From assembly GCA_044868295.1 (NCBI GenBank), contig JBIOWF010000190.1, positions 1 to 19,242 of the forward strand: a stretch of DNA of 19,242 nt, given 5' to 3'. Both the position numbers and the translations under genes were made by a program. How positions within the stretch are numbered: position 1 is the first letter of the stretch; each line of letters opens with the position of its first letter. The DNA is from JBIOWF01 sp044868295. GTDB taxonomy: Bacteria; Actinomycetota; Actinomycetes; Streptosporangiales; Streptosporangiaceae. Below, one piece after another: positions 1 to 6,600 of this stretch. A model generated the notes under the pieces. The model was not told where the DNA came from and did no database searches. It worked only from the letters and a program-made list of their open reading frames with translations.

Positions 1-2
1 AA

Positions 3-1223
3 CGAGCTGACGGCATCTGGATCGGATCGGTAACGCTGCCGGGCGGCCAGCGGAAGACAGTCAGCTCGAAGAGCCAGAAGACTGCACGCGAGAAGTGGCG
101 TGAGCTCCAGCGCCAGGTCGAGGACGGCAAGCCCATCACAACCGGTCGGGGCGTATCCCTGGATCGGTACCTGAAGCAGTGGATCGACATCACGCTTAAG
201 CAGCGGGTAGCGGCCGGGAAGATGTCGGAGTCCACGAGAGTGTCCTACGCCGACCATGTGCGGCTCCACATCGACCCGCACATCGGCGGCGAGCAGCTGA
301 CCAAGCTCTCCCCTGCCCGGCTGCGTGAGTGGATTCTCGAGCTCCAGAGCAAGCCGTCGGCGCGACAGAAGAAGCCGGTCGAAGGTGAGGAGCCGCCGCC
401 CGTCGAGCTGCTCTCGGACCGGACGGTCAACTACTGTCACGCGATCCTCCGGGCCGCCTTGAATGCCGCGCTAAAGGATGAGCTCGTCTCTCGTAACGTC
501 GCCGAGCTCGTCGAGCCGCCCTCTGGCCGGAGTAACCGCGGTACCGCGTTGACCACGACAGAGGCGGAACAGCAGTTCGCCGCCGCAACCGAAGACCGGT
601 GGGGTGTCCTGTGGCTAACCATCCTCGGCCTCGGCTTGCGTCGCGGCGAGGCGCTCTCTCTTCGCTGGGAGGACCTTGACCTTGATGCGGGAGTCGTTAA
701 GGTCGGCCCGTCTCTCCAGAGGCTCCGTGGAGAGCTGGACGAGGAGACCGGCCGCCGGCGCGGCCAGCTCAGTGTGGTGAAGGGCAAGACCGAAGGATCT
801 ACCGCGACGATCGCCATCCCTGAATCACTCGTCGCGGTACTTAAGCAGCACCGTAAGGACCAGGCCACTGAGCGTCTGGCCGCGAAGTTCTGGTCAGATC
901 CCGGACTGCTCTTCACGACCTCGGTAGGCACTCCGATCGAGCCGAGGAACGCGAACCGGGCGTGGAACGCACTGTGCGATCGGGTCGGGATCACCCGCCC
1001 CAGTGGCCAGCGAGTGAGGATCCACGACCTGAGGCACACGGCCGCGACCTGGCTTCATGGGGAAGGCGTGGACCTGAAAACGATTCAGGGCGCGCTTCGC
1101 CATACCCGTCTTGCTACGACGAGTGAGATCTATACACACCTCACGGCGGAGGTGCAGCGCCGGGCTGCCGCCTCGATGGACGGCGCCCTGTCTCGGCTGG
1201 GGAGGAGTCGATTGAGTGACTAA
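3..1223 (+). CDS. Tyrosine recombinase/integrase (5' end outside window)
   Basis: Site-specific integrase of an integrative element; it joins attP to a chromosomal tRNA site through a covalent 3'-phosphotyrosine. The frame is open from the window edge, so the true start lies upstream. The visible part begins with an AP2-like arm-binding segment (RADGIWIGSVTLPGG), followed by a SAM-like core-binding domain from about position 170 to 520, then the catalytic domain. Catalytic residues visible are Arg in GLGLRRGEAL, Lys in KGKTEG, HDLRH, the second His in ALRHTR and the nucleophile Tyr in SEIYTHL, so the enzyme looks intact. It stands about 360 bases from tRNA-Arg(ACG) and is oriented toward it, the usual arrangement in actinobacterial ICEs and prophages. 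The family call is firm; which kind of element it serves cannot be told from here. Confidence 0.95.
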   Translation, partial: RADGIWIGSVTLPGGQRKTVSSKSQKTAREKWRELQRQVEDGKPITTGRGVSLDRYLKQWIDITLKQRVAAGKMSESTRVSYADHVRLHIDPHIGGEQLTKLSPARLREWILELQSKPSARQKKPVEGEEPPPVELLSDRTVNYCHAILRAALNAALKDELVSRNVAELVEPPSGRSNRGTALTTTEAEQQFAAATEDRWGVLWLTILGLGLRRGEALSLRWEDLDLDAGVVKVGPSLQRLRGELDEETGRRRGQLSVVKGKTEGSTATIAIPESLVAVLKQHRKDQATERLAAKFWSDPGLLFTTSVGTPIEPRNANRAWNALCDRVGITRPSGQRVRIHDLRHTAATWLHGEGVDLKTIQGALRHTRLATTSEIYTHLTAEVQRRAAASMDGALSRLGRSRLSD

Positions 1224-1300
1224 GTCGAGTCAGTAACTATGTCGGCAGTGATTGCTGTGAACCTCTGGTGCTACGTAGTCGAACGTAATACGCTGTAGTC

Positions 1301-1477
1301 ATGGCCAAGACGGTTACCTCAGTCCGGCTCTCGGACGAGCAGACTCAGGCCCTCGACGCGATCGGCGTACGCGAGGACCGGAGCCGTTCATGGCTGATCT
1401 CTCGGGCCATCGACGAGTACATCGCGCGCCACCGAGCGGGCGAAGAGACTCAGGCGAACGGTGGCGAACCCGAATGA
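1301..1477 (+). CDS. Small ribbon-helix-helix (CopG/Arc-like) DNA-binding protein, 58 aa
   Basis: A short gene starting MAKTVTSVRLSDEQ and ending in NGGEPE. The beginning fits the RHH pattern: a beta strand with alternating small and polar residues (TVTSVRLS), then helix 1 (DEQTQALDAIGV), a turn, and helix 2 (SRSWLISRAIDEYIARH). Such proteins bind operators as dimers and act as repressors, antitoxins or recombination directionality factors. It lies 77 bases after the integrase stop and before the attachment site, so a role in integrase or excision control is an inference. No toxin partner is visible beside it. No strong ribosome binding site precedes the ATG; the codon pattern and RHH match are the main support. 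Confidence 0.75.
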   Translation: MAKTVTSVRLSDEQTQALDAIGVREDRSRSWLISRAIDEYIARHRAGEETQANGGEPE

Positions 1478-1499
1478 ATGAATTATCCGCTCGAAGCTG

Positions 1500-1520
1500 G
1501 TTGCTACAACCGTTGCTACA
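1500..1520. repeat. Paired direct repeats GTTGCTACA, 12-bp phase
   Basis: Two exact copies of GTTGCTACA at 1500-1508 and 1512-1520, starts 12 bases apart. They lie between the RHH gene and the tRNA, where integrase arm sites or a directionality-factor site are expected. The function is inferred from position only. Confidence 0.55.
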
Positions 1521-1542
1521 GTCCGGCCCCGGAAACGACTCA

Positions 1543-1570
1543 GGGAGTCCCTTTAGATCAAGGAACTCCC
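1543..1570. terminator. Hairpin beside the attachment site
   Basis: GGGAGT (1543-1548) pairs with ACTCCC (1565-1570). After one C/A mismatch, CCTT pairs with AAGG, leaving a 6-base loop (1554-1559). It separates the plus-strand RHH gene from the minus-strand tRNA, so it could end both transcripts. No strong T-run follows, so it may instead be part of the recombination site. Confidence 0.45.
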
Positions 1571-1583
1571 CGGTCAAACCCTG

Positions 1584-1656
1584 CGCGGCCGAGAGGACTC
1601 GAACCCCTAACCTTCTGATCCGTAGTCAGATGCTCTATCCATTGAGCTACGGCCGC
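1584..1656 (-). tRNA. tRNA-Arg(ACG); likely integration site of the element on its left
   Basis: A 73-base cloverleaf including discriminator G. The acceptor stem is GCGGCCG/CGGCCGC. The D arm is GCTC/GAGC, the anticodon stem TCTGA/TCAGA has loop CTACGGA giving anticodon ACG, and the T arm is AGGGG/CCTCT with loop TTCGAGT. CCA is not encoded. The 3' end faces the integrase, the classical arrangement where an element integrates at the 3' part of a tRNA gene and restores it. The core direct repeat should recur at the other end of the element, outside this window. Confidence 0.97.
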
Positions 1657-1671
1657 TTGCTGACTTGAGTA

Positions 1672-1701
1672 AGCATAGCGGTTCCTGGCGCGTGGTCTGA
1701 A
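1672..1701 (-). promoter_or_regulatory. Promoter of tRNA-Arg
   Basis: On the minus strand, TTCAGA (-35, 1696-1701), an 18-bp gap and TATGCT (-10, 1672-1677) place the start near 1665, about nine bases before the tRNA. The -35 is weak. Confidence 0.5.
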
Positions 1702-1852
1702 CTGGATTTGCGGAGCGCACCGCGAGACCTGCTCGTGTCTCGGCTCAGGACGACCGGCACGGTCTCCGGCATCACGGTCAAGATTCGGCGATTGCCCGCG
1801 TGGTCTGCGGAGATACCGGCAATTAACCGATGTAGATCGCCCATACCCTCTC

Positions 1853-2422
1853 ATGATCACAGAAATGGGGCTGATGCCGATGGGTCCCGTCATGTCCCTC
1901 GCCCTCGACGTCAGGGTCCTCAGCGTCGTAGGACTCGCGCTCGTGATCCTGATACTCGTGTCGGTCCGCAGACAACACCGCACGGAGGCGGGAGCCGATC
2001 ACGATCACTCATTGGCCGAACAGGTGAACGGCATACTGGGCGCGGACGGGAGGCGGCTGGACGACACGCTCGTCCTGCTCGAACGGTCCCGTAAGGCCGG
2101 TCTCGCCGCCAGACTGCACGTGTCCGGCTCACCTCGGCCGCTCCCGGCCAGTGTGGACGTCGCCGGCTACCGCATCGTGCAGGAAGCCCTGACCAACGCC
2201 CTGGAGCGCGGTACGGCCAGCGCCACCGTGGTGATCGGCTACCAGACGGGCGGGATCACGCTCATCGTCGACACTCCGATCGGCAGCCGACCGGCACGGT
2301 TCTCGGGGCTGAAGCAGATGCGAGAGCGGGCGGCGTCCATCGGCGGCACCGTCGAAGCGGGACTCTACCAGGGCGGATGGCGGGTTCAGGCACACCTGCC
2401 GACCGAGCTCAAGCCCAGCTGA
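1853..2422 (+). CDS. Membrane-anchored histidine-kinase-like ATPase domain protein, degenerate
   Basis: A 189-aa product with one N-terminal membrane segment (about residues 15-38, VLSVVGLALVILILVSV), a short linker, then a HATPase_c-like domain as found at the C-terminus of NarL-type (HisKA_3) sensor kinases. VAGYRIVQEALTNAL matches the N-box, and GLKQMRERAASIGGTVEAG followed by GGWRVQAHLP matches the G2 and last-strand region. The phosphoacceptor His and dimerisation helices are absent. Where a DxGxG ATP-lid motif is expected the sequence reads VDTPIGSRP, so ATP binding is doubtful. No response regulator lies beside it. It may be a decayed sensor kinase or a regulatory pseudokinase. The start is uncertain: ATGs at 1880 and 1892 have better upstream G-rich sequence than 1853. 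Confidence 0.7.
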   Translation: MITEMGLMPMGPVMSLALDVRVLSVVGLALVILILVSVRRQHRTEAGADHDHSLAEQVNGILGADGRRLDDTLVLLERSRKAGLAARLHVSGSPRPLPASVDVAGYRIVQEALTNALERGTASATVVIGYQTGGITLIVDTPIGSRPARFSGLKQMRERAASIGGTVEAGLYQGGWRVQAHLPTELKPS

Positions 2423-2479
2423 CCTCCATGAGCCGCTTGCGGCCCGCGATTATCGGGGGAGACGCATCCACACGTACGG

Positions 2480-2495
2480 CTAAGCTTGCGATTTA
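2480..2495. repeat. Left terminal inverted repeat of the insertion sequence
   Basis: CTAAGCTTGCGATTTA. The reverse complement of 4120-4135 reads CTCAGCTTGCGATTTA, so 15 of 16 bases match. Confidence 0.8.
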
Positions 2496-2507
2496 ACCTC
2501 CGTGCGG

Positions 2508-3963
2508 TCACTCTCGGTGTTCGTTGTCGCTGTGTGTGGTCTTGCGATAGGGCGGACGCTTGGCCTTGGGCCGGTTTCTTGATCCTTTGGGGCGTCCCGG
2601 TCCGGGGCGGCCGGGTTTTGGTGAGCCGGTGGGTGTGCCGAGTTTCGCACGGAGACGGCGAAAGCCGAGCCGGACGCGGTAGGGGGTGAGGCACGTGCCG
2701 GGTTCGGATCGCGGCTGCCAGGGGCGTCTAAGATCATCCACGTGTGGGCTGGCCAGCCGCAGTTGTGCGTAGGCGGCCATGATCAGGTCTATCCACCGGT
2801 CGGTGGCCTGCGCCGAGGACAGGTGGGCGCGGGCCATGCCCAAGTAAACCTTGGCGAAGCGGTGAAAAGTGTTCTTGGTCGAAGCGCCGCAGGTAGGCCT
2901 TCCACAGCAGATCCACCAACGCCGCGTCGGGTTCTCCCGCCCCGGTGTGCCACAGCCACAAATCCTTGGTCGGCTTGCGGCCGTCGGGCAGCCGGTCGAC
3001 GACGATCTGGATGACGGTGCCGCGCACGATGGGCAAGCGCTCACCTTCGGGATAATCGCTCCACCGGCCGATGCGGGTGAGCTTTTGGTGCAGGCCGGTC
3101 CAGGCGCGCACGCACACGTTCCCATACCGGGGCGACCCGGTGACCAGTTCGATGTCCGGAGTGTGCCGCTTGGCCGGGTCGGAACAGGAAAACTCGCGGC
3201 CATGACGCCGGCCCGCCCCCATTTCTCCTGGCCGGCGCGGCTCGGGGTCGGCGTAGAAGACCCGGGTGGCCCGTAGCCGGACCAGGACCTGCACCTGTCG
3301 GCCGGCCAGCGCGTGGGAGATGTCGGTGGCGTAGTTCCCGGCATCCAGCATGACCGGCGGCGGTGGATCGCCCTCGGCCGGCTTGCCGGTCATCCGCAGA
3401 TCGGCCGGCAGGCCGGTGATCTGGTCGATGGTGACCTCGGTGTGATCTTCTCCCGGGCGGATCCGCCGTGCTTGGATCGGGTCCACCCAGGAGGAAGCTC
3501 CCCATTGCACGCCCACCAGGAGGCTGTAGGGCCAGCCGGGCAGGAACTTGTCCCCGCCCTTGCCGCGGACCTGCACCATCACCCGCTCGCGCGCGTATTC
3601 GGCATCAGGCCGGGCGTCGGGGGTGACGTCCAGGGCGAACATCAACGGCTCGCCCGGCCGGGCCGCCGCCGAAGCCCCCAGCAGCAGACGCCGCAGCCTG
3701 CCGGCGTCGATCCGCCCCTCATTGAGAGCGTCTTACACCGAGCCGTGCCCACGGCGGAACTCCGGCTCCATCGACAACTCCACCGGTGAGCGCACGGGCC
3801 CTTGCGCGCACAGCATCGCATCGGTGAGCTCGAACAACGCATCCGCCCGGCGCCACAGCAGGCCATGGAACGCGGCCCGGAAAGCGATCAGGGGACGGAG
3901 ATGTGGCCGACCGGCTGTCCCGGCGCTCTCCCCCACCTCGCACACAGCTGTGATAGTGAACAT
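2508..3963 (-). pseudogene. DDE transposase pseudogene (NF041680-type), one nonsense codon and one frameshift
   Basis: Read from 3963 downward, the protein begins MFTITAVCEVGES and contains ADALFELTDAMLCAQGPVRS, the GWPYS motif, PGRPGPGRPKGSRNR near the end, and candidate catalytic acids in FALDVT (D), MLDAGNY (D) and RRFDQEH (E). These match an actinobacterial DDE transposase family I recognise as NF041680-type. Two lesions are visible. An in-frame TAA at 3733-3735 sits in GSV*DALNEGR, where relatives have Tyr, and the same frame continues beyond it. A frameshift lies near 2862-2872, at a run of four T on the coding strand, where RRFDQEHF passes to FHRFAKVYLGMARAHL in the next frame. The total length is one base more than a multiple of three, consistent with a single indel. 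Confidence 0.88.
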
Positions 3964-4119
3964 CTGCGGCCGCCCCTTGGTCTCCGACGTCTCTCAACAT
4001 CGAAGATGAAGGTGGTGGCCGCTCAGCACGCCGTGACCCAACGGCTATATTCCGGTACATCCCACTATATGGCGACATCAGGCGTTACCGCCCGACCTGC
4101 ATCAATGTCCGGATCCACA

Positions 4120-4135
4120 TAAATCGCAAGCTGAG
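4120..4135. repeat. Right terminal inverted repeat of the insertion sequence
   Basis: TAAATCGCAAGCTGAG, inverted partner of 2480-2495 with one mismatch. The match ends abruptly on both sides, which defines the element's ends. Confidence 0.8.
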
Positions 4136-4490
4136 TTCTTACTGACATCACCGTGTACGGCGCCGCAGGGCAAGAGCAGGCTGACAACCTGCCTGTCCGG
4201 GCGCGGCCTGAAACACCCGATCACGCCACGGAGATGAAGATCACTCTGAGTTGGCCCAAAGAATCTACGTCGGAGCCCTGCCGTGCCCAGCGCTGGTGGC
4301 CTATCCAGCGATCTCCCGCTGGACCTTCTTGGGCAGACTCTCGATGACCGACGCGTAGGACGTGGAGACCATGCCCTGCAGCACGTCGTCCGGTACCTCT
4401 CCGCCGCGCAATGAGACTCTCCACGTAGCTGGTCGTAGCGCTGTGTAGCGTCCGGGCTTTCCGCGCCGTCACGAGCGGCTCATGATCGCG
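4136..4490. other. Gene-free stretch between the insertion sequence and the tRNA-Ser terminator
   Basis: About 355 bases without a convincing intact gene. On the minus strand the frame ending at 4301 looks like the tail of a decayed gene (separate entry). Nothing else recognisable was seen. Confidence 0.5.
4301..4417 (-). pseudogene. Possible C-terminal remnant, MmcQ/YjbR-like
   Basis: The minus strand encodes GGEVPDDVLQGMVSTSYA then SVIESLPKKVQREIAG and a stop. The SY..V...LPKK pattern resembles the last helix of MmcQ/YjbR (DUF419) proteins. No start or upstream domain is present in this frame. A neighbouring frame upstream (TSYVESLIARRRG) may join it through a frameshift. The match is short and could be chance; it is recorded as a relic near an IS-disturbed tRNA locus. 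Confidence 0.25.
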
Positions 4491-4525
4491 AAAGCCCCTC
4501 ACGCTGAGGTCGCGTGAGGGGCTTT
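4491..4525. terminator. Strong terminator hairpin after tRNA-Ser
   Basis: A perfect 14-bp stem, AAAGCCCCTCACGC (4491-4504) with GCGTGAGGGGCTTT (4512-4525), and a 7-base loop. It begins seven bases past the 3' end of the minus-strand tRNA. The stem ends in TTT in both directions, so it may work bidirectionally. Confidence 0.85.
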
Positions 4526-4531
4526 GAGCTG

Positions 4532-4621
4532 CGGAGGCTCGGGGATTTGAACCCCGGATGGGCTTAAGACCCAAACCGCATTAGCAGTGCGGCGCCATAG
4601 ACCGGACTAGGCGAAGCCTCC
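4532..4621 (-). tRNA. tRNA-Ser(GCT)
   Basis: A 90-base class II tRNA including discriminator G. The acceptor stem is GGAGGCT/AGCCTCC. The anticodon stem CCGCA/TGCGG has loop CTGCTAA giving anticodon GCT. A long variable arm (TTTGGGTCTTAAGCCCATC) is typical of serine tRNAs, and the T arm is CGGGG/CCCCG with loop TTCAAAT. No CCA is encoded. It runs in the same direction as tRNA-Arg about 2.9 kb away; the insertion sequence lies between them. Confidence 0.97.
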
Positions 4622-4643
4622 TGGTTGCCGTGTGGCACAGCAC

Positions 4644-4672
4644 AGAGTACCGGCGATCGTGCGAGGCAGCAA
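4644..4672 (-). promoter_or_regulatory. Promoter of tRNA-Ser
   Basis: On the minus strand, TTGCTG (-35, 4667-4672), a 17-bp gap and TACTCT (-10, 4644-4649) predict a start near 4637, about 15 bases ahead of the tRNA. Confidence 0.65.
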
Positions 4673-4769
4673 AGCGGATTCGCCCGTGGCGATCATTGAG
4701 CCTCGGAAGGCGCCAGAGCCCCGCCGGCACAGCCTTGGAGAGCTGTGAGGCCGGGAAGGAGTTGGATAC

Positions 4770-4839
4770 TTATCCCCAGGAATACCCACAGCCCTTATCC
4801 ACAGGCTGTGGACAAGGGCTGTGGGTAAGCTGTGGACGC
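4770..4839. promoter_or_regulatory. DnaA-box cluster on a near-perfect palindrome
   Basis: Six DnaA-box-like nonamers lie in 70 bases. On the plus strand: TTATCCCCA (4770), ATACCCACA (4782), TTATCCACA (4795, exact). On the minus strand: TTGTCCACA (4807-4815, exact), TTACCCACA (4820-4828), GCGTCCACA (4831-4839). The first three face the last three. The arms 4783-4803 and 4807-4827 are 21 bp with one mismatch around a GGC centre, a 45-bp hyphenated palindrome. DnaA binding is inferred from consensus. The hairpin starts about 40 bases past the yceI stop, so a transcription-terminator role is an alternative, though no T-run follows. Confidence 0.75.
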
Positions 4840-4869
4840 TTGGTGGACCACTCCCAGCGCATTCGGGGA

Positions 4870-5433
4870 TCAGGCCTGGCGGACGGCCTCGCCCTCAATC
4901 TCGATCTTGACCTTCTTGCCGACCAGAACGCCACCGGCCTCCAGAGCCTGGTTCCAGGTCAGGCCGAAGTCCTCGCGGTCGATCTCGGTCTCGGCGGAGA
5001 AACCGAAGATCTCCTGGCCCCATGGGTTGGTGGCGGCGCCGCCGAACTCGACCTTGAGCTCGACCTCCTTGGTGACATCCCGAATGGTGAGGTCGCCGAC
5101 GACCGTGAACTCGTCACCCGAGTGGCCTACGACGCGGGTGCTCCGGAAGGTGATCTCGGAGAACTTCTCGGCGGAGAGGAAGTCATCGCCCTTCAGGTGC
5201 CCGTCACGGTCGGCGACGCCGGTGTCGATGCTGGCGGCCTTGAGCACCGCCTCGACGCCGGACTCGAGCGGGTTCTCCCCGATCATGATCTTGCCTTCGA
5301 ACTCGCCGAAGCTGCCGCGGACCTTGCTCACCATCATGTGCTTGACGACGAAGCCGACCCGGGTGTGCGCCACGTCAAGGGCGAAGTCGCCGACGGCCGG
5401 GATCTTGAGGCCTTCCCACTCACGAACGGACAT
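4870..5433 (-). CDS. YceI family protein, 187 aa
   Basis: YceI-fold proteins are extended beta-barrel lipocalin-like proteins that hold isoprenoid or other lipophilic molecules. The sequence shows the family pattern: FALDVAHTRVGFVVKHMMVSKVRGSFGEF near the N-terminus, LKGDDFLSAEKFSEITFRST in the middle, and the C-terminal DREDFGLTWNQALEAGGVLVGKKV. The start at 5433 (MSVREWEG) is chosen because CGGGAG lies seven bases upstream; the longer start at 5478 would fall within promoter/operator DNA. There is no signal peptide, so a cytoplasmic location is likely, unlike E. coli YceI. It is transcribed divergently from a MarR regulator, which probably represses it. The ligand is unknown. Confidence 0.92.
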   Translation of the reverse strand: MSVREWEGLKIPAVGDFALDVAHTRVGFVVKHMMVSKVRGSFGEFEGKIMIGENPLESGVEAVLKAASIDTGVADRDGHLKGDDFLSAEKFSEITFRSTRVVGHSGDEFTVVGDLTIRDVTKEVELKVEFGGAATNPWGQEIFGFSAETEIDREDFGLTWNQALEAGGVLVGKKVKIEIEGEAVRQA

Positions 5434-5480
5434 GCTGATCTCCCGATGTAGTTGCTGTGCGGATGTCTGCGTCAACAAAT

Positions 5481-5525
5481 GTCTACACGAGAAATATTCC
5501 TCACGTCAACTAATCTCGCGTAGAC
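5481..5525. promoter_or_regulatory. Divergent operator/promoter between yceI-like and marR-like genes
   Basis: GTCTACACGAGA (5481-5492) and TCTCGCGTAGAC (5514-5525) form an inverted repeat with 11 of 12 pairs and a 21-bp spacer. A direct repeat GTCAAC(A/T)AAT also occurs at 5471 and 5505, 34 bases apart. On the minus strand TTGACG (5504-5509) and TGTAGA (5482-5487), 16 bp apart, form a candidate yceI promoter inside the repeat. TAATCT (5511-5516) may be the -10 for the marR gene and would give an almost leaderless transcript. A MarR dimer bound here could block both. Confidence 0.6.
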
Positions 5526-5532
5526 TGCTCCC

Positions 5533-6012
5533 ATGAACCAATTTGATGATCCTCGGCTCACCGCGATGGGCCTGTTCGCGGAGGTCTATACGGGGATCAT
5601 GGCGAAGACCGGCCCCGCCTTGACCGAGACAGGTCTGTCGGACGTGGACTTCGAGACGTTGATCCGGCTCGCTCGTTCGCCCGCGCAGAGTCTGCGCATG
5701 AGTGACCTGGCCGCGCAGACGTCGCTGTCCACGAGTGGGATCACCCGCGTTGTCGACCGGCTGGAGCGTGACGGCCTCGTCAGGCGCCAGGCCTGTCCGA
5801 CCGATCGCCGCTCGTCCTATGCGGTGCTCACCGACGCGGGCATGGCGCGCCTCCAGACGGTACTCCCCCAGCACATCGAGGACATAGAGACCTGGTTCAC
5901 CAGCCTGCTGACGCCGGAGCAGCTCGCGGACTTCCTGGCCGCACTGCGCGTGATCCGTGATGTCGTACGGCCCTGCGCCACGGCTGGGGTGGATCGCGCC
6001 AATGCCGGATGA
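5533..6012 (+). CDS. MarR family transcriptional regulator, 159 aa
   Basis: A winged-helix repressor of usual family length. The N-terminal dimerisation helices run to about residue 45. The winged HTH is seen in LRMSDLAAQTSLSTSGITRV, VDRLERDGLVRR and the wing PTDRRSSYAVLTDAG. The C-terminal helices (LPQHIEDIETWFTSLLTPEQ) complete the dimer interface. No cysteine pair suggests thiol sensing, although single Cys occur in RRQACPTDRR and near the end. It is divergent from the YceI gene and probably controls that gene and itself. The ligand is unknown. The ATG lies few bases after the putative start of transcription, so a leaderless mRNA is possible. It converges with the sigma factor gene that ends at 6100. 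Confidence 0.95.
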   Translation: MNQFDDPRLTAMGLFAEVYTGIMAKTGPALTETGLSDVDFETLIRLARSPAQSLRMSDLAAQTSLSTSGITRVVDRLERDGLVRRQACPTDRRSSYAVLTDAGMARLQTVLPQHIEDIETWFTSLLTPEQLADFLAALRVIRDVVRPCATAGVDRANAG

Positions 6013-6099
6013 TCGCCGGTTCGCCCTCGCGAGACCTGAGAGGTCGGGCCGCCCGAGGGACGAGCAGGTCCGGGGACGAGAGCGCCAAAGGGCCGGACA

Positions 6100-6600
6100 T
6101 CAGCTCAGGGACTGGTGCTGCTCGGGGATGACCATGTGGCCGCGAAGCTTCGCCATCCCTCGGGAGACAGTGCTCTTCACCGTGCCGATGCTGATGCCGA
6201 GCGTCTTGGCGATCTCGGGCTCGGTCATGTCCTCGTAGTAGCGCAGCACGATCGCGGTCCGCTGCCGGGCCGGCAGCCGGTCGAGTGCCAGCTCCAACTC
6301 CTCGTAGCGGTGCCGCGGGTCATGCTGGACGGGCACTTCCGGCAGTTCTTCCGCGGGATATTCCTCGATCTTGCGCCGCCGCCACCACGAAATGTTGATG
6401 TTGACCATGGCGCGCCGCACATAACCGTCGAGAGAGGCACGATCCTGGATCCTGTCCCAGGCCACATACGTTTTCGCCAGGGCGGCCTGAAGCAGATCTT
6501 CCGCGTCGGAAGGGTTCCCGGTCAATTCATGCGCGACGCGGAGAAGGGCCGCCCCACGAGTCATAACGTACTCGCGGAACTCCTCATGGTTTCCGATCAT
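6100..6600 (-). CDS. SigE-family (ECF-type) RNA polymerase sigma factor, 166 aa
   Basis: A small group-IV sigma factor. Region 2 runs from about residue 5 to 75 (FREYVMTRGAALLRVAHELT, NPSDAEDLLQAALAKTYVAW, then a region ending NINISWWRRRK). Region 4 spans about 98-150 (ALDRLPARQRTAIVLRYYED then MTEPEIAKTLGISIGTVKST), the promoter -35 HTH. Length and layout match the actinobacterial SigE-family class, which often lacks a neighbouring anti-sigma factor; none is seen here. The start at 6600 (MIGNHEEF) is chosen on family length; the frame is open to 6702 without a better ribosome binding site. It is divergent from the cysteine-rich gene at 6898, so regulation of that unit is plausible but unproven. 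Confidence 0.9.
   Translation of the reverse strand: MIGNHEEFREYVMTRGAALLRVAHELTGNPSDAEDLLQAALAKTYVAWDRIQDRASLDGYVRRAMVNINISWWRRRKIEEYPAEELPEVPVQHDPRHRYEELELALDRLPARQRTAIVLRYYEDMTEPEIAKTLGISIGTVKSTVSRGMAKLRGHMVIPEQHQSLS

Larger units (their letters stand above)
2480..4135. mobile_element. Complete but inactive insertion sequence, about 1.66 kb
   Basis: Bounded by matching terminal inverted repeats of 16 bp (15 identical) at 2480-2495 and 4120-4135, enclosing one minus-strand transposase. The transposase stop is only 12 bases inside the left repeat, and its start lies about 160 bases inside the right repeat. No flanking target duplication is obvious (left ACGTACGG, right TTCTTACT), suggesting an old insertion or later change. 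It sits between the kinase-like gene and tRNA-Ser. The transposase carries a nonsense codon and a frameshift, so the copy cannot move by itself. Confidence 0.8.

Noticed and set aside
4770..4839. Chromosomal origin oriC
   Set aside because: Too few boxes, no dnaA/dnaN or other origin genes nearby; called a DnaA-box cluster only.
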